DNA of 31,563 nt from DATGZX01 sp035296965 (GCA_035296965.1 DATGZX010000441.1:1-31563); one strand, 5' to 3'; shown: positions 5,461 to 15,078, counted from the stretch's first letter. Notes: a model not told the origin generated them from the sequence alone. Made by a program: numbers and translations.

Positions 5461-8400
5461 CTAAAAATCTATGTCCTCGACATCAACCCGCCACATCCCG
5501 AGCGTGTTAAGAATAAGCCGGGAAACGCGGTCTTCGTCGGTCGCCAGATAGCTTAACAATTGCACTAATTCGTGATCATCTTTCGCTTTCGGCGTTCTCT
5601 CGGCGGTTTCGACGGCCCGCTGCGGATTGGCAAGAAAACCGGCGAGTTGTGATTCGCGGGACACCCACCCAGCCGTTCGCGCAGGCAACAGATACTCCGC
5701 CAGCTTCCCATCGTAACGCGAGGCCACCATGGCGAGCGCGTTGTTCCCCGTGGCGTAGCGCCAGAACTGCTGGGGGTTCTCTGTGTGAGGCCTCTGCAGC
5801 GCGATGGAGCGCCACAAACACTCGCGGACCAACGTCAGATCGATTTGCTCGGCGACCAGCACCAGTGCGGCAGCGACGGAGCCCGCGAGCAGCGGGCTCG
5901 TCAGTTGCGGCGGATCGGGGCGCGCGGCATCTTCTTCGAGCAGCGCGAACGCGCGTCGCAGCAAGTCCGATGCCTGCCTCGGATCTGTTTTCGCCACGCC
6001 TTGCGCGATCACCCCCAGCGCGTAAGCTCGGCTCGGCAGATCGACGATGCTGCTCGCCAACTTGAGCGCCGCCTGCAGATCCGCCTGGGCCATGCGATAG
6101 CATACGCGAATGGCGTATTGATCGCGCTGATTGAACTCGTTCTGGCGTGGTGGCGGAATCAAGTCCAAAACTTTTACCGCTTCAGCCGGGTGCGTGCCGG
6201 CGATCCGATGCGCGGTGTTGCCATGGTGGCGGGCAAATTCGTTGCGGTCGTTCAGGTCTTTCATCAAGGCGAGGGCCGCGGGCAGGTCAATGAGCGCCAG
6301 GTCAGTCGCGAAAGAGGCGCGAGCAAAACCCGCGAATGCACTCGTTGACAGGCCGTTCGCGATTTTCTCCCCCTCGCGCAAAAGGGTCGTGGCGCGGTCC
6401 TTCTCGCCGAGCATAAACAAGCGTTTCGCGACTTGCCCAAGTGCTACGGCGCGAAATTCCGGCGACTTCTCGGCCCTTGCCCCCACCAGCGCTTCGGCGA
6501 GGATCTCCAGCTTTCGCGCGCGCGCCTTCTCGGGCAACGCATCGACCAGGAGGCCATACGCCATGGACTTTTGCGCCCCTTGATTCAGGCGGCCAATCAA
6601 TTCCTCGGCTTCCTCAAGTTTCTGCGACACCCTCTTCATGGCCACCTGCGTCAATAACATTTCGTTGTACATCGCCGGTTGAAGCGGATTCTTCTCCAAA
6701 AATTCGGTGACGAAGTCCGGCGCGACACCGGTCAAAGATTGGAGCGCCATCACCTTTTCCTGCGTGTCTGTCGATTTGACGAGCTTCTGCTTGAACGGCT
6801 CGAAGAGTCGCTTCAACATCTTTTCGCGTTCTTCTTTGGCGAGGATGGGCCGCAGCGCGAGCTTCTCGGCCGGTTCGGTCAAGCGAATCATCGTCTGGTC
6901 GAGGGTCGACGGATTCTTGTCGTAGTACGATCCATTGACGCGGAAATCCGCATGGCGCACAACTACGCAGAACGGCTTGCCGGCAGGTGTTTCCAGCTTG
7001 AATTCACCCTGGCCGTTGGCGGCCGTCTCCGTGCGAGTGTCCTTGGTGAACAGGGAGACTTGCGCGTCCGCAACGGGCTTGCCGCCGCGATCGCGTACCA
7101 CGCCCGACAAGCCGCCCAAACGTGTGACGACAAGCCGCTGCGGCTTCCAGGCTTCGGGTTGGGTGGCGTCGAGCCACGCGGTTTCGGTGGTCTTGGCGCC
7201 CGCCGCACGGATGGTGAATCGATAATGCCCATCGGGGGCAAGCGCTGGCGTCTTGAATCGGCCCTGGGCGTCGGCGCGAATTGGTTCTTTGAGGCTCAGC
7301 TTTTTTGCCTCGGCTTCGTTTGGCGCCGGCCGCCAATCGCGGTGCCAAATCTCGAGGATCGCATCAGCGATCGGCTTTCCTTCAGCGTCCGCCACGTTAC
7401 CGGAGATGTAGAATCGCTCGTTGGCTGCGAGAACGATACGCACGGCCTCACTGCCAGGTTTCGCGATCGTGATGACCTTTGAACTCTCTTTGGCCGTCAC
7501 CCGCAGCCGCATCGGTTCGCGCGGATCGATAGCCGCGATCGTGAACTCGCCACGTTCATTGGCTCGAGTAGTAACTTCGCGCGGTTTCGGCTGGCCCGTT
7601 CGGCGATCAAAGGACATCGAGATACCCGAAATCCCCGTGCCGGGCAACGGCCGCCCCCGGTCATCCACGACGACACCACGCAACGTCGCTGCGCGCTGTA
7701 AGAGAATCGGCGGTGCTTCGAAGCTCTTGCCCTCCGGAACCTTAAAAACAGTTATCCTTCGTTGCTGTTTGGCGGGATCCAGGTAGTCGCTCGGGGCGAG
7801 TGGCGACAAGTATTCCTCCGGAATGTCCGGGTGAAAGGCCGTTTCTCCCGGAGGCATCCAAAAGACAACCTTTCCCGCTGCGTCACTGGTCGTCGACTCA
7901 AAGCCCATGCCAAGGAACGCACGCACCTGGACATCAGGGATTGGTTTCTTGGAACCGGCTTCCAACACCCGGCCTTCGACGCGAACCGCCGGCTTCAAGT
8001 CAATCTTCACATGCAGTGTTTCGCCTGCCTTCAGTTGCGGCGTGTTCATGGCTTGGTCCGGGCGAGTCGGATGACTTGAGTCAAACTTCACCGCATACCG
8101 CACCGCACCCGGAACCATCTTGGGCACCTCAAATCTACCGTGGCCGTTCGTAACGATTTTCGCACTACTACTATGGAAGACGCCGCTCGCATTGTCTTGC
8201 TCGAATGTCGTTAGCGTCACTTCGCGGTGTGCGACGGCCTCGGCGCTGGGGCCGGACAGTTGACCGACGAGCCGGCCCGTCTTTTTCAATACGATCCGAT
8301 TAGCCCAATCTGGATTTCCTCCTCCTTGGAGTGAATAGTGTCCCACCGTCTGCTCGCCGAATTCGTCCGCGTGGACTGTGATCGCAGCGATCCTTGCCGC

Positions 8401-9021
8401 GGCAACATTGGACACGGTCGCAATGCCAGTGGCGTCCGTTGGGCTGAGTTCCATTTGGAGATCCGGCGGCAAGTTAACGGTGCCGGTGCCGATCACATAG
8501 CCGATCGAGATTTTCTTGGCGATTCCCGCGTACTGTTGCACCTCCGCTGCCGTGAGGTCCACGCGAATCCTATCGCTGATCAATCCCACAATCTTGACCT
8601 TGGCCCCGACAACGGGTCGCAAGTCCGGCGCTAATATCTCGATCTTGGACCTGGCGACGTTGGACAGCATCAGTTCGAGCTCCGCCTTGGGCGGGGCCGA
8701 GCTTCGAATGAATTGCACGACCGTGACCTGATTTCCCTGCACGGCAAGGAGCGCCAATTCTTGGCGTTGCGTGTGATCCATGCGAATCCAGCTCTTGGGC
8801 GCTGCAATGCTAAATCGTCCGTCGGCGTCGGTCGCCGTTCTTTTGTCCACGTCAAATCCGCTAAAACCCGGCGCGACGAGCCGCACCATCGCTCCGGCCA
8901 CGGGCTTCGCCGCCGCATCGACCACGCGACCTCGGATCGCGAAGGCGCCATCTTCCTGCGCATGTGTGGTCGCAGCCATCAACCACACCGTGAACAAACT
9001 CCAACATTCCTTGCAGATCAT
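5461..9021 (-). CDS. Large secreted protein: repeated carboxypeptidase-regulatory-like domains plus helical C-terminus
   Basis: A 1186-residue protein with an N-terminal signal peptide (MICKECWSLFTVWLMAATTH, then AQEDG) and GGAGG before the ATG. At least five transthyretin-like CarboxypepD_reg-type units are recognisable by their strand pattern: IRGRVVDAAAKPVAGAMVRL near residue 28, VEGRVLEAGSKKPIPDVQV near 345, LRGVVVDDRGRPLPGTGIS near 445, ISGNVADAEGKPIADAIL near 525 and LSGVVRDRGGKPVADAQVSL near 630. From about residue 700 the protein becomes helical (for example KLEEAEELIGRLNQGAQKSM), resembling TPR/HEAT solenoids. It is likely exported and part of a surface or periplasmic assembly, with no enzyme motif seen. 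It lies 128 nt downstream of another secreted protein gene on the same strand. Confidence 0.8.
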   Translation of the reverse strand: MICKECWSLFTVWLMAATTHAQEDGAFAIRGRVVDAAAKPVAGAMVRLVAPGFSGFDVDKRTATDADGRFSIAAPKSWIRMDHTQRQELALLAVQGNQVTVVQFIRSSAPPKAELELMLSNVARSKIEILAPDLRPVVGAKVKIVGLISDRIRVDLTAAEVQQYAGIAKKISIGYVIGTGTVNLPPDLQMELSPTDATGIATVSNVAAARIAAITVHADEFGEQTVGHYSLQGGGNPDWANRIVLKKTGRLVGQLSGPSAEAVAHREVTLTTFEQDNASGVFHSSSAKIVTNGHGRFEVPKMVPGAVRYAVKFDSSHPTRPDQAMNTPQLKAGETLHVKIDLKPAVRVEGRVLEAGSKKPIPDVQVRAFLGMGFESTTSDAAGKVVFWMPPGETAFHPDIPEEYLSPLAPSDYLDPAKQQRRITVFKVPEGKSFEAPPILLQRAATLRGVVVDDRGRPLPGTGISGISMSFDRRTGQPKPREVTTRANERGEFTIAAIDPREPMRLRVTAKESSKVITIAKPGSEAVRIVLAANERFYISGNVADAEGKPIADAILEIWHRDWRPAPNEAEAKKLSLKEPIRADAQGRFKTPALAPDGHYRFTIRAAGAKTTETAWLDATQPEAWKPQRLVVTRLGGLSGVVRDRGGKPVADAQVSLFTKDTRTETAANGQGEFKLETPAGKPFCVVVRHADFRVNGSYYDKNPSTLDQTMIRLTEPAEKLALRPILAKEEREKMLKRLFEPFKQKLVKSTDTQEKVMALQSLTGVAPDFVTEFLEKNPLQPAMYNEMLLTQVAMKRVSQKLEEAEELIGRLNQGAQKSMAYGLLVDALPEKARARKLEILAEALVGARAEKSPEFRAVALGQVAKRLFMLGEKDRATTLLREGEKIANGLSTSAFAGFARASFATDLALIDLPAALALMKDLNDRNEFARHHGNTAHRIAGTHPAEAVKVLDLIPPPRQNEFNQRDQYAIRVCYRMAQADLQAALKLASSIVDLPSRAYALGVIAQGVAKTDPRQASDLLRRAFALLEEDAARPDPPQLTSPLLAGSVAAALVLVAEQIDLTLVRECLWRSIALQRPHTENPQQFWRYATGNNALAMVASRYDGKLAEYLLPARTAGWVSRESQLAGFLANPQRAVETAERTPKAKDDHELVQLLSYLATDEDRVSRLILNTLGMWRVDVEDIDF

Positions 9022-9149
9022 GGCCGTACCTCCACCATTTGGCTCGCGCGAACCATCGGCCCAAAAGGCGCCGGGTCAAATTCTCCCGTGACTTCCAGTT
9101 TTCCACGGGCGTTCGTCGGGACTCTCACGGAGACCCCGCAAAACGTGCC

Positions 9150-10373
9150 TCAGGCGAATCCGCTCGATTGTACATCGACGGCTTGGTTCGTGGTGTCGCT
9201 GAGTTTCACCGTGCACTGCTTGTGGTTGCCATAGCCTGAGACATCCGCGGAGTCACCGATCGAGCACGAATTGATAAGCAAGCCGTCCGCCGTGAACAGT
9301 TGTGGTTGCACTCGGATTGTTGCACCCGGCTTGCGAATTCGCTGGCTCTTTTCGATTTCCAGACCAAAACGCAACTTGCCGACAGGATCGAGGATCAACT
9401 CTTGGTCCTTCTTGAGTTCATGCCAGCGCGTGTCGGCATCGACGCCGACGCGCGAAAAAACGAAGTGGATCGGCTGGTTGGCACTCGTGAGCTGCACGGA
9501 AAGAGCAACCGATCCCAGGGCGTACCGGCCCGCCGGCACGACCGTGGGCGTTTCGAGCGCGCTCACCGCGAACGCAGAGCCATCCTCGCCTGTCAACATC
9601 ACGTCCATTTTCAGGAGTGACACGTCCTTCGCCAATTCGCCCAACCGAAGCCGGATTCGCCCCTCGCTGGTCAGCGGGTCGATCGCTAGCCGCGATCCTA
9701 TCGCATCACCGCGAATGGCGTAGCGCTGGTTGTTCAGGGTTATTACCGGGGCAAACGGGAACTGTTCGGTGATCGGGTCCCATTGCTTATCCATGTTGAG
9801 ATCGATCCACAAGCGGTCGGCCGCGTCGGCGAAGAAGCCGTTCGCGTTGCCATCGACACGCCGCACGGAATATTTCTTACCCGCGATGAACACGACGCCT
9901 TCGACATAGCCCAAGGTGGCCAGGCTGATGGTCTTCCGAGTCGCCGCGAGCCGCCATTGCACCAAGCGTCGTTCATGAACGATTTGCAAGCCACGCGTAA
10001 TTTCAACATCAAGCGGGGCCGTGCGGTCCTTGCCGGTGCCCGCGATCTTGTCTTTCGCTTCGATGACGCGATTGCGGTTGGCATCAACATAGAGGTCGAA
10101 GTCGTCACGGCTTACTTCATCGACCACGACGACGACCCGGCGTGAATCGTCGCTGCCATAGCGAATCTGGGCGTATTTCTGTTCCTTGCCGCGATATTGG
10201 ACCTCTTCAGCAAGGTCATCGGGTTTCGTGTTGGACAGCGCGACGAAACGAAAGACGGGACGAATGGGCGAATCGGCACCGACCTCCGCGACATAGCGCC
10301 ACGCCGGTTCGTCGGCGAAAACGTCGACACTGATTAGAAACAACGCCACGAGGCACGCTAGATGTTTTTGCAT
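9150..10373 (-). CDS. Secreted hypothetical protein
   Basis: A 407-residue protein with a signal peptide (MQKHLACLVALFLISVDVFA, then DEPAW). AGGATCG precedes the ATG. The segment FDLYVDANRNRVIEAKDKI is an EF-hand/dockerin-like Asp-rich loop (DxNxNxxI), and DLNMDKQWDPI is a second such loop; these suggest calcium binding. The rest is predicted beta-rich (for example RRVVVVVDEVSRDDFDLYV). Similar Asp-loop exported proteins of unknown function are frequent in planctomycetes. It begins 35 nt after the methyltransferase gene and is followed by the 1186-residue secreted protein, so the two are probably cotranscribed. Confidence 0.7.
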   Translation of the reverse strand: MQKHLACLVALFLISVDVFADEPAWRYVAEVGADSPIRPVFRFVALSNTKPDDLAEEVQYRGKEQKYAQIRYGSDDSRRVVVVVDEVSRDDFDLYVDANRNRVIEAKDKIAGTGKDRTAPLDVEITRGLQIVHERRLVQWRLAATRKTISLATLGYVEGVVFIAGKKYSVRRVDGNANGFFADAADRLWIDLNMDKQWDPITEQFPFAPVITLNNQRYAIRGDAIGSRLAIDPLTSEGRIRLRLGELAKDVSLLKMDVMLTGEDGSAFAVSALETPTVVPAGRYALGSVALSVQLTSANQPIHFVFSRVGVDADTRWHELKKDQELILDPVGKLRFGLEIEKSQRIRKPGATIRVQPQLFTADGLLINSCSIGDSADVSGYGNHKQCTVKLSDTTNQAVDVQSSGFA

Positions 10374-10408
10374 CGTCGATCCTAAAGGTACGATGAAAAC
10401 GGAGCTGT

Positions 10409-11161
10409 TTACGCCTCTCGATTGCCCACGAGGACGGGCTGGTAGAAACGCCCGTCAAGACGCTCGGTCTTCGTGAAACCGGCTTTACGCATCAACGTCA
10501 GTAAATGGTCGGTGCCGACTGCATTGTACTTCGTCCGCATCACATGGGTAACAAGCGTCTCGGAGGATCGGTCATCCGCCACGAAATACATCGCCATGTC
10601 GTAAATTTGGCCCACGAAGTCCCAGACTTGAAAGATGACGTAGCGCTTCCCGTCCTCTTCCCGAACGCAGTAGGGCTTAATCAACCCTGTCCCCCGCTCC
10701 TCGCGGTCGTAGTCCCGAACAGTCAGCAGGCAGCCTCCACCGGGGCGCGTGCAGTCATATATCTGCTGCAGGGCAAGCAACAGGTCGCTGTCGTTCAGAA
10801 GGTGGGTGATGGAATTATCGCAGGAGATCACCACGTCGAACTGCCGCCGATGGTGAGCATAGGCCTCCCGCATGTCACAGACCGAGAAGTCGATCTCGAC
10901 GCCACGGCGTTGCGCCTCGGCCTTGGCCCTGGCGATTGCCCCCTCAGACGCGTCAGAGGCGCTGACGGCGACGCCACGCTTGGCCAGGCCGATGGCTTGG
11001 GTTCCGATCCCACACGAAACGTCGAGGATGGATCGGCATCCCGTTCCCCAGCGCTCCTCGATGATGCTGGTAAGCTGTCCAGCCTGCCGCTCGATACTGT
11101 CGTCCCAGTCCTGAAAGATCAGATGGTAAAGACTTGCCATTCTGTCGTAGAACTCGCTCAT
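10409..11161 (-). CDS. Class I SAM-dependent methyltransferase (glycine/sarcosine N-methyltransferase-like)
   Basis: A 250-residue protein. Motif I is ILDVSCGIGTQAIGLAKRG (residues about 65-83), the SAM-binding glycine loop. ASDASEGAIARAKAEAQRRG gives the acidic residue and helix of motif II, and IDFSVCDMRE is motif III. FDVVISCDNSITHLL and RPGGGCLLTVRDYDRE follow as motifs IV-VI. N-terminal MSEFYDRMASLYHLIFQDWD is typical of GNMT/DhlA-like methyltransferases. The substrate is not fixed by sequence. It begins 6 nt after the glutathione peroxidase stop codon, with only a weak ribosome site, so translational coupling is likely. Confidence 0.85.
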   Translation of the reverse strand: MSEFYDRMASLYHLIFQDWDDSIERQAGQLTSIIEERWGTGCRSILDVSCGIGTQAIGLAKRGVAVSASDASEGAIARAKAEAQRRGVEIDFSVCDMREAYAHHRRQFDVVISCDNSITHLLNDSDLLLALQQIYDCTRPGGGCLLTVRDYDREERGTGLIKPYCVREEDGKRYVIFQVWDFVGQIYDMAMYFVADDRSSETLVTHVMRTKYNAVGTDHLLTLMRKAGFTKTERLDGRFYQPVLVGNREA

Positions 11162-11167
11162 GCTTAA

Positions 11168-11659
11168 TCAACCCACATGCTGATGCAGCAGCGCCGCGAC
11201 GGCTTTTTCAAGTCGTTTCGGCTTGGTAATCGGGGCGAAGCGCCGGACCACATTCCCATCCGCATCCACCAGGAATTTGGTGAAGTTCCACTTGATCCGT
11301 TCGCTGCCGAGCAGCCCCTTCTTTGCCGATTTCAAAAACTTGTAAAGTGGATGGGCGTTGACACCATTCACTTCGATCTTGGCGAACATCGGAAAGCTGA
11401 CGTTGTAGGTGAGCGAGCAAAACGTCTTGATCTCCTCCTCAGCGCCAGGCTCCTGATGGCCAAACTGGTCGCAGGGGAAACCAAGGATCGTCAGCCCCTT
11501 GTCTCGAAACTGCCGGTAGAGATCCTCGAGGCCGGCGTACTGAGGCGTGAACCCGCATTTGCTGGCGACATTGACAATCAGCAGCACGCGACCGCGGTAC
11601 TCGTCCAGCGTCTGCGGTTGGCCGTCGATCGTCGTGACGTTGAACTCATAAATGCTCAT
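11168..11659 (-). CDS. Glutathione peroxidase family thiol peroxidase (Cys type)
   Basis: A 163-residue protein reducing hydrogen peroxide or lipid hydroperoxides, usually with thioredoxin as donor for Cys-type bacterial members. The start at 11659 (MSIYEFNV) was chosen over the upstream in-frame ATG at 11731 because GAGGG lies about 7 nt before it and homology begins there; an ATG at 11662 is an alternative. NVASKCGFTPQY contains the catalytic Cys (C35) in place of selenocysteine. LGFPCDQFGHQEPG holds the conserved Gln and second Cys, and KWNFTKFLVDADG holds the Trp-Asn pair. The tetrad is therefore complete. It is the first gene of a pair with the methyltransferase. Confidence 0.92.
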   Translation of the reverse strand: MSIYEFNVTTIDGQPQTLDEYRGRVLLIVNVASKCGFTPQYAGLEDLYRQFRDKGLTILGFPCDQFGHQEPGAEEEIKTFCSLTYNVSFPMFAKIEVNGVNAHPLYKFLKSAKKGLLGSERIKWNFTKFLVDADGNVVRRFAPITKPKRLEKAVAALLHQHVG

Positions 11660-11883
11660 CATTCGCCCTCGATGGCGTCCTGGTGCGGTCGCCGCATGTT
11701 TCGCTATTGCGGCCGAGGCGTGCACGCTCACTTAGTCTATCCAAACTGACCTGGCCGGCTGCCATTCTGACCGATGCCACGTGAACGCATGCACCCATAT
11801 TCAAGGGGAAGCGTGGTCGTTGCCGATTAAGATGAAGAGGGCGGTATGGAAACCGCTCGATCTGCGCCCAAGGAGTTGGGATC

Positions 11884-12033
11884 ATGAAGCGTCTGTTGGT
11901 GCTACTCTGCGTCGTGTTCTTCATCGTTGGCTGCGCCTCGGACGGCCCCAAGGACCCCCTTGGCGAGCTGAAGGGTGACGCGAAAGACAACATCATTTTC
12001 CGCCCCGACTTTGCAAATGGCGGAACCAGGTAA
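11884..12033 (+). CDS. Small lipoprotein
   Basis: A 49-residue frame starting MKRLLVLLCVVFFIVGC, preceded by AAGGAG about 10 nt upstream. It has a basic n-region, a hydrophobic core and a lipobox (IVGC, Cys17), then a short polar tail containing NIIFRPDFANGG. It should be lipid-anchored after cleavage before Cys17. No function is known. It stands alone, divergent from the glutathione peroxidase gene. Confidence 0.65.
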   Translation: MKRLLVLLCVVFFIVGCASDGPKDPLGELKGDAKDNIIFRPDFANGGTR

Positions 12034-12326
12034 TCCGGCCGGCAGCTTCCATTGCCGAATCGAGGCCGCGGCTGAACGCTGATCAGGCTGATGAGCGCAG
12101 ATTCGTTCCGCGCTACTCCGCCCGGGCTGCGTCCTGCCGCGGTCTATTTTTATCTTCGTACTATTCCCGGGCCGGCGCGAAACGCTACCTTCGCGCGCAA
12201 CACGCTTGACAGCTACTCACTTTGCCCTCAAACTCTAACCTATCTCCTTGTCTCAGGATGCAATCCGGCCGCTCATGGATCGTTGTGCAAAAAGCTGCGT
12301 CGGCCTGTTCATTAGAGAGGTCAGTC

Positions 12327-13556
12327 ATGCTTGGGCAACTGCTGGTCATCGCGGGCCCCGACCAGGGGCGTGTCTTCCCGTTGCAGGAAGGTAAATCCCT
12401 GTCGGTCGGCCGGGGCCAAAATACCGAGACCCGGCTCAAGGACCCGCAGGTCTCCCGCGTCCACTGCCAGGTCACCATCGAGGGCCGAAAGATCATGCTC
12501 CTCGACTCCGGCAGCACCAGCGGTACGCTCGTCAACGGCAAACGCGTCAGCCAGCAGGAGCTGAAACCAGGAGACGTCATCCAGATCGGCAGCACGCAGT
12601 TGCGCGTCAACCTGGAAGGCAGCCCCGAGGCCAGCACGGTCGTCGTCGAAAGCCCCACGCCCAAACCAATGGCCGAGAGAGCGGAGCAGCTTGGCGAGCT
12701 GGTCGGCCAAAGCCTCTCCCACTACCGCATTGATTCGACCCTCGCTAGGGGACAGTCCGGCATGGTCTTCAAGGCCCATGACACCAAGGAGGATCGCGCG
12801 ACCGCCCTCAAAGTGCTCTGGCCCGAGTTCTCGCGCAACGATGAAGAAATGCAGCGCTTCATTCGCGCCATGAAGACGATGCTGCCTCTGCGCCACGCCA
12901 ATCTGATCACGCTCTACGGAGCGGGCAAAAGCGGCGGCTACTGCTGGATTGCCATGGAATTCGTGGACGGCGAGAGCCTCAAGCAGGTGATCCAGCGCAT
13001 CGGCACCGCCGGTATGCTCGATTGGCGGCCCGCGCTGCGCGTCGCGGTCCACATCGCCCGCGCCCTGCTGTTCGCCGAGCAGCAACAGATCATCCACCGC
13101 AACATCAAGCCGGACAATATCCTCGTCCGCAGCAGCGACAAAATGACCAAGCTGGGCGACCTGATGCTGGCCAAGGCCCTCGAAGGCACCATGGTCGAGC
13201 AAATCACGCGCCCCGGCGAGCTGGTCGGCGATGTCGCTTACATGTCGCCAGAACGCACGCGCGGCGGCAGCGCCGTCGTCGACGGCCGTGCCGATATCTA
13301 CAGCCTGGGCGCGACGCTCTATGCACTTTTAACGGGCAGGCCGCCTTTCGAGGGCGACTCTCTCCCTGAAACCATCTTGAAAATCCGCCAGGAAGATCCG
13401 GTCAAGCCGAAGAAGTACCAGCTCTCCATCCCCGATATGTTCGAAGGGACGGTGACAAAAATGCTCGCCAAGCGCCCCGACGATCGCTTCGCCACTGCCG
13501 GGGAATTGCTGGAAGAGCTGGAACGGGTGGCCAAGTTCCAGGGGATGAGTCTCTAG
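12327..13556 (+). CDS. FHA domain plus Ser/Thr kinase-like domain (probable pseudokinase)
   Basis: A 409-residue protein; the start at 12327 (MLGQLLVIAGP) has GAGAGG upstream and begins the FHA fold. Residues 1-100 form an FHA phosphothreonine-binding domain: SVGRG, SRVHCQV and STSGTLVNG are the classical elements. From about residue 130 a kinase-like domain follows. The glycine loop is ARGQSGMVFKA and the VAIK lysine is kept (ATALKVL). The catalytic loop is IIHRNIKPDNIL, with Asn for the HRD Asp, and the DFG position reads GDLM. C-lobe markers APE-like (YMSPERT) and DIYSLGATLYALLTGRPPF are intact. Loss of the catalytic Asp argues for a pseudokinase or very weak kinase acting as a phospho-dependent scaffold. 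It lies upstream of the cysteine desulfurase, separated by a repeat. Confidence 0.85.
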   Translation: MLGQLLVIAGPDQGRVFPLQEGKSLSVGRGQNTETRLKDPQVSRVHCQVTIEGRKIMLLDSGSTSGTLVNGKRVSQQELKPGDVIQIGSTQLRVNLEGSPEASTVVVESPTPKPMAERAEQLGELVGQSLSHYRIDSTLARGQSGMVFKAHDTKEDRATALKVLWPEFSRNDEEMQRFIRAMKTMLPLRHANLITLYGAGKSGGYCWIAMEFVDGESLKQVIQRIGTAGMLDWRPALRVAVHIARALLFAEQQQIIHRNIKPDNILVRSSDKMTKLGDLMLAKALEGTMVEQITRPGELVGDVAYMSPERTRGGSAVVDGRADIYSLGATLYALLTGRPPFEGDSLPETILKIRQEDPVKPKKYQLSIPDMFEGTVTKMLAKRPDDRFATAGELLEELERVAKFQGMSL

Positions 13557-13612
13557 CAAGCGCAGTCCTCCGATATGACCCACGCCCCCACTTCAGGGGA
13601 GAGAAGAGAATG

Positions 13613-13708
13613 AGCCCCTCGCCCCCGTACTCGGGGGAGAGGGGTTGGGGTGAGGGGGTTCAGCAAACTTGCAATCGTCTAAAACCCTCACCCCCGACCG
13701 GTCTCCCA
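13613..13708. repeat. Palindromic intergenic repeat, copy 1
   Basis: The left arm (13613-13662: CCCCTCGCCCCCGTACTCGG, continuing GGGAGAGGGGTTGGGGTGAG) contains its own hairpin around GTAC. A 17-20-nt spacer and GTCTAAAACCCTCACCCCCG (from 13677) form the shortened right arm. Related copies are at 29425-29517 and 31207-31320. It separates the FHA-kinase gene from the cysteine desulfurase gene. Confidence 0.7.
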
Positions 13709-13762
13709 GCGCCGCCTCACCACTGCATGATGACGCGTACAATAGGGAAGGAGGCCGGAGCT

Positions 13763-14992
13763 ATGGTCAACTTGCCAATCTACATGGACAACAACGCCAC
13801 GACGCGAACCGATCCGCGCGTCGTCGAAGCGATGTTGCCCTATTTCACCGAGCATTACGGCAACGCTGCTAGCCGGACGCACGTCTTCGGCCGGAAAGCG
13901 GAGAGTGCCGTCGAAGAGGCACGCGCGCAGGTGGCCGCCCTGATTGGTGCAAGCCCCAAGGAGATTGTCTTCACGAGCGGCGCCACCGAGAGCGATAATC
14001 TCGCTCTCAAGGGCGTCGCCGCCATGTATCGCCACAAGGGCGACCACATCATTACAGTCGCCACCGAGCACCGCGCGGTCCTCGATTCCTGCCGGCGGCT
14101 GGAACGCGAAGGCTTCGGCGTCACGTTCCTGCCCGTTGACAAGTATGGCCGAGTCTCGGCAGACCAGGTTGCCGCCGCCCTTCAGGACAAGACCATCCTT
14201 GTCAGCGTCATGGCCGCCAACAACGAAATCGGCACGCTCCAGCCCATCAGGGAAATCGGCAAGGTATGCAAGGAGCGGGGCGTCTTCTTACATAGCGATG
14301 CCGTTCAGGCGGTCGGCAAGATCCCGGTCGACGTGGAAGACCTGGGAGTCGATCTGCTGAGCTTGACTGCCCACAAGATTTATGGACCCAAGGGAGTCGG
14401 CGCGCTCTACGTTCGCAGCCGTAATCCGCGCGTCCGCCCCGAACCGCTTCTCGACGGCGGCGGCCATGAACGCGGGCTACGGAGCGGGACCCTCCCCGTC
14501 CCCGGCGTGGTCGGCTTCGGTAAAGCCTGCGCGATCTGTCAGCACGAGATGGCCGGGGAGGCGCAGCGCCTTCTGGAGCTACGTCATCGGCTGCAGCGCG
14601 GGATCGTCAGTCAGCTCGATCAAGTCTTCCTCAACGGCCACCCCACGGAACGGCTCACGGGCAACCTGAACCTCAGTTTCGCGCATGTCGAAGGGGAAGC
14701 ACTCCTGATGGCCCTCAAGGATATTGCCGTAAGTTCGGGATCGGCATGCACCTCCGCCAACCTGGAGCCAAGCTACGTCCTCAAGGCCCTGGGCGTCGGC
14801 GACGATCTGGCCCACGGCAGCATCCGTTTCGGCCTGGGAAGGTTTAACACCTCCCTAGAGGTCGATTATGTCGTCGCTGAGGTCGTTCGAGCGGTCAATC
14901 ACCTCCGCGCCCTGAACCCCATGTGGGAGCTGGACAGACAGTCCGCACTTTCTCACCCTGCCCACTCAGCCGACCTGAACATTCCAAAGTAG
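13763..14992 (+). CDS. iscS: Cysteine desulfurase (IscS/NifS class V aminotransferase)
   Basis: A 409-residue PLP enzyme that takes sulfur from cysteine for Fe-S clusters and thiolated molecules. The start at 13763 (MVNLPIYMDNNATTRTD) follows GGAGG; the frame extends upstream only through repeat sequence. Markers are FTSGATESDNLALKG (PLP phosphate region), TEHRAVLDSC (stacking His), NNEIGTLQPI, HSDAVQAVGKIPVD (PLP-nitrogen Asp), LTAHKIYGPKGVGALYVR (Schiff-base Lys) and SSGSACTSANLEPSYVLKAL with the active-site Cys in a long mobile loop, as in IscS group I enzymes. An IscA/HesB-type gene follows after 165 nt, so the pair probably serves Fe-S assembly. No IscU or IscR was found in the window. 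Confidence 0.93.
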   Translation: MVNLPIYMDNNATTRTDPRVVEAMLPYFTEHYGNAASRTHVFGRKAESAVEEARAQVAALIGASPKEIVFTSGATESDNLALKGVAAMYRHKGDHIITVATEHRAVLDSCRRLEREGFGVTFLPVDKYGRVSADQVAAALQDKTILVSVMAANNEIGTLQPIREIGKVCKERGVFLHSDAVQAVGKIPVDVEDLGVDLLSLTAHKIYGPKGVGALYVRSRNPRVRPEPLLDGGGHERGLRSGTLPVPGVVGFGKACAICQHEMAGEAQRLLELRHRLQRGIVSQLDQVFLNGHPTERLTGNLNLSFAHVEGEALLMALKDIAVSSGSACTSANLEPSYVLKALGVGDDLAHGSIRFGLGRFNTSLEVDYVVAEVVRAVNHLRALNPMWELDRQSALSHPAHSADLNIPK

Positions 14993-15072
14993 GTTTCCTG
15001 GTTACCAAATTCGCTTTGGGAAGAAGATTGGGATCGCCACTGAAAGTCTAGCCCCAACCGAGGTCGGTACGA

Positions 15073-15078
15073 TATAAT
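15073..15078 (+). promoter_or_regulatory. Perfect -10 box upstream of the IscA-type gene
   Basis: TATAAT, about 80 nt before the ATG at 15158. No good -35 was found at 16-18 nt, so the call rests on the -10 alone. Confidence 0.35.

Noticed and set aside
5649..8963. Several 60-267-codon plus-strand and alternate-frame frames inside the 1186-residue gene
   Set aside because: They are high-GC shadow frames antisense to, or out of phase with, a gene with a signal peptide and clear repeated domains.
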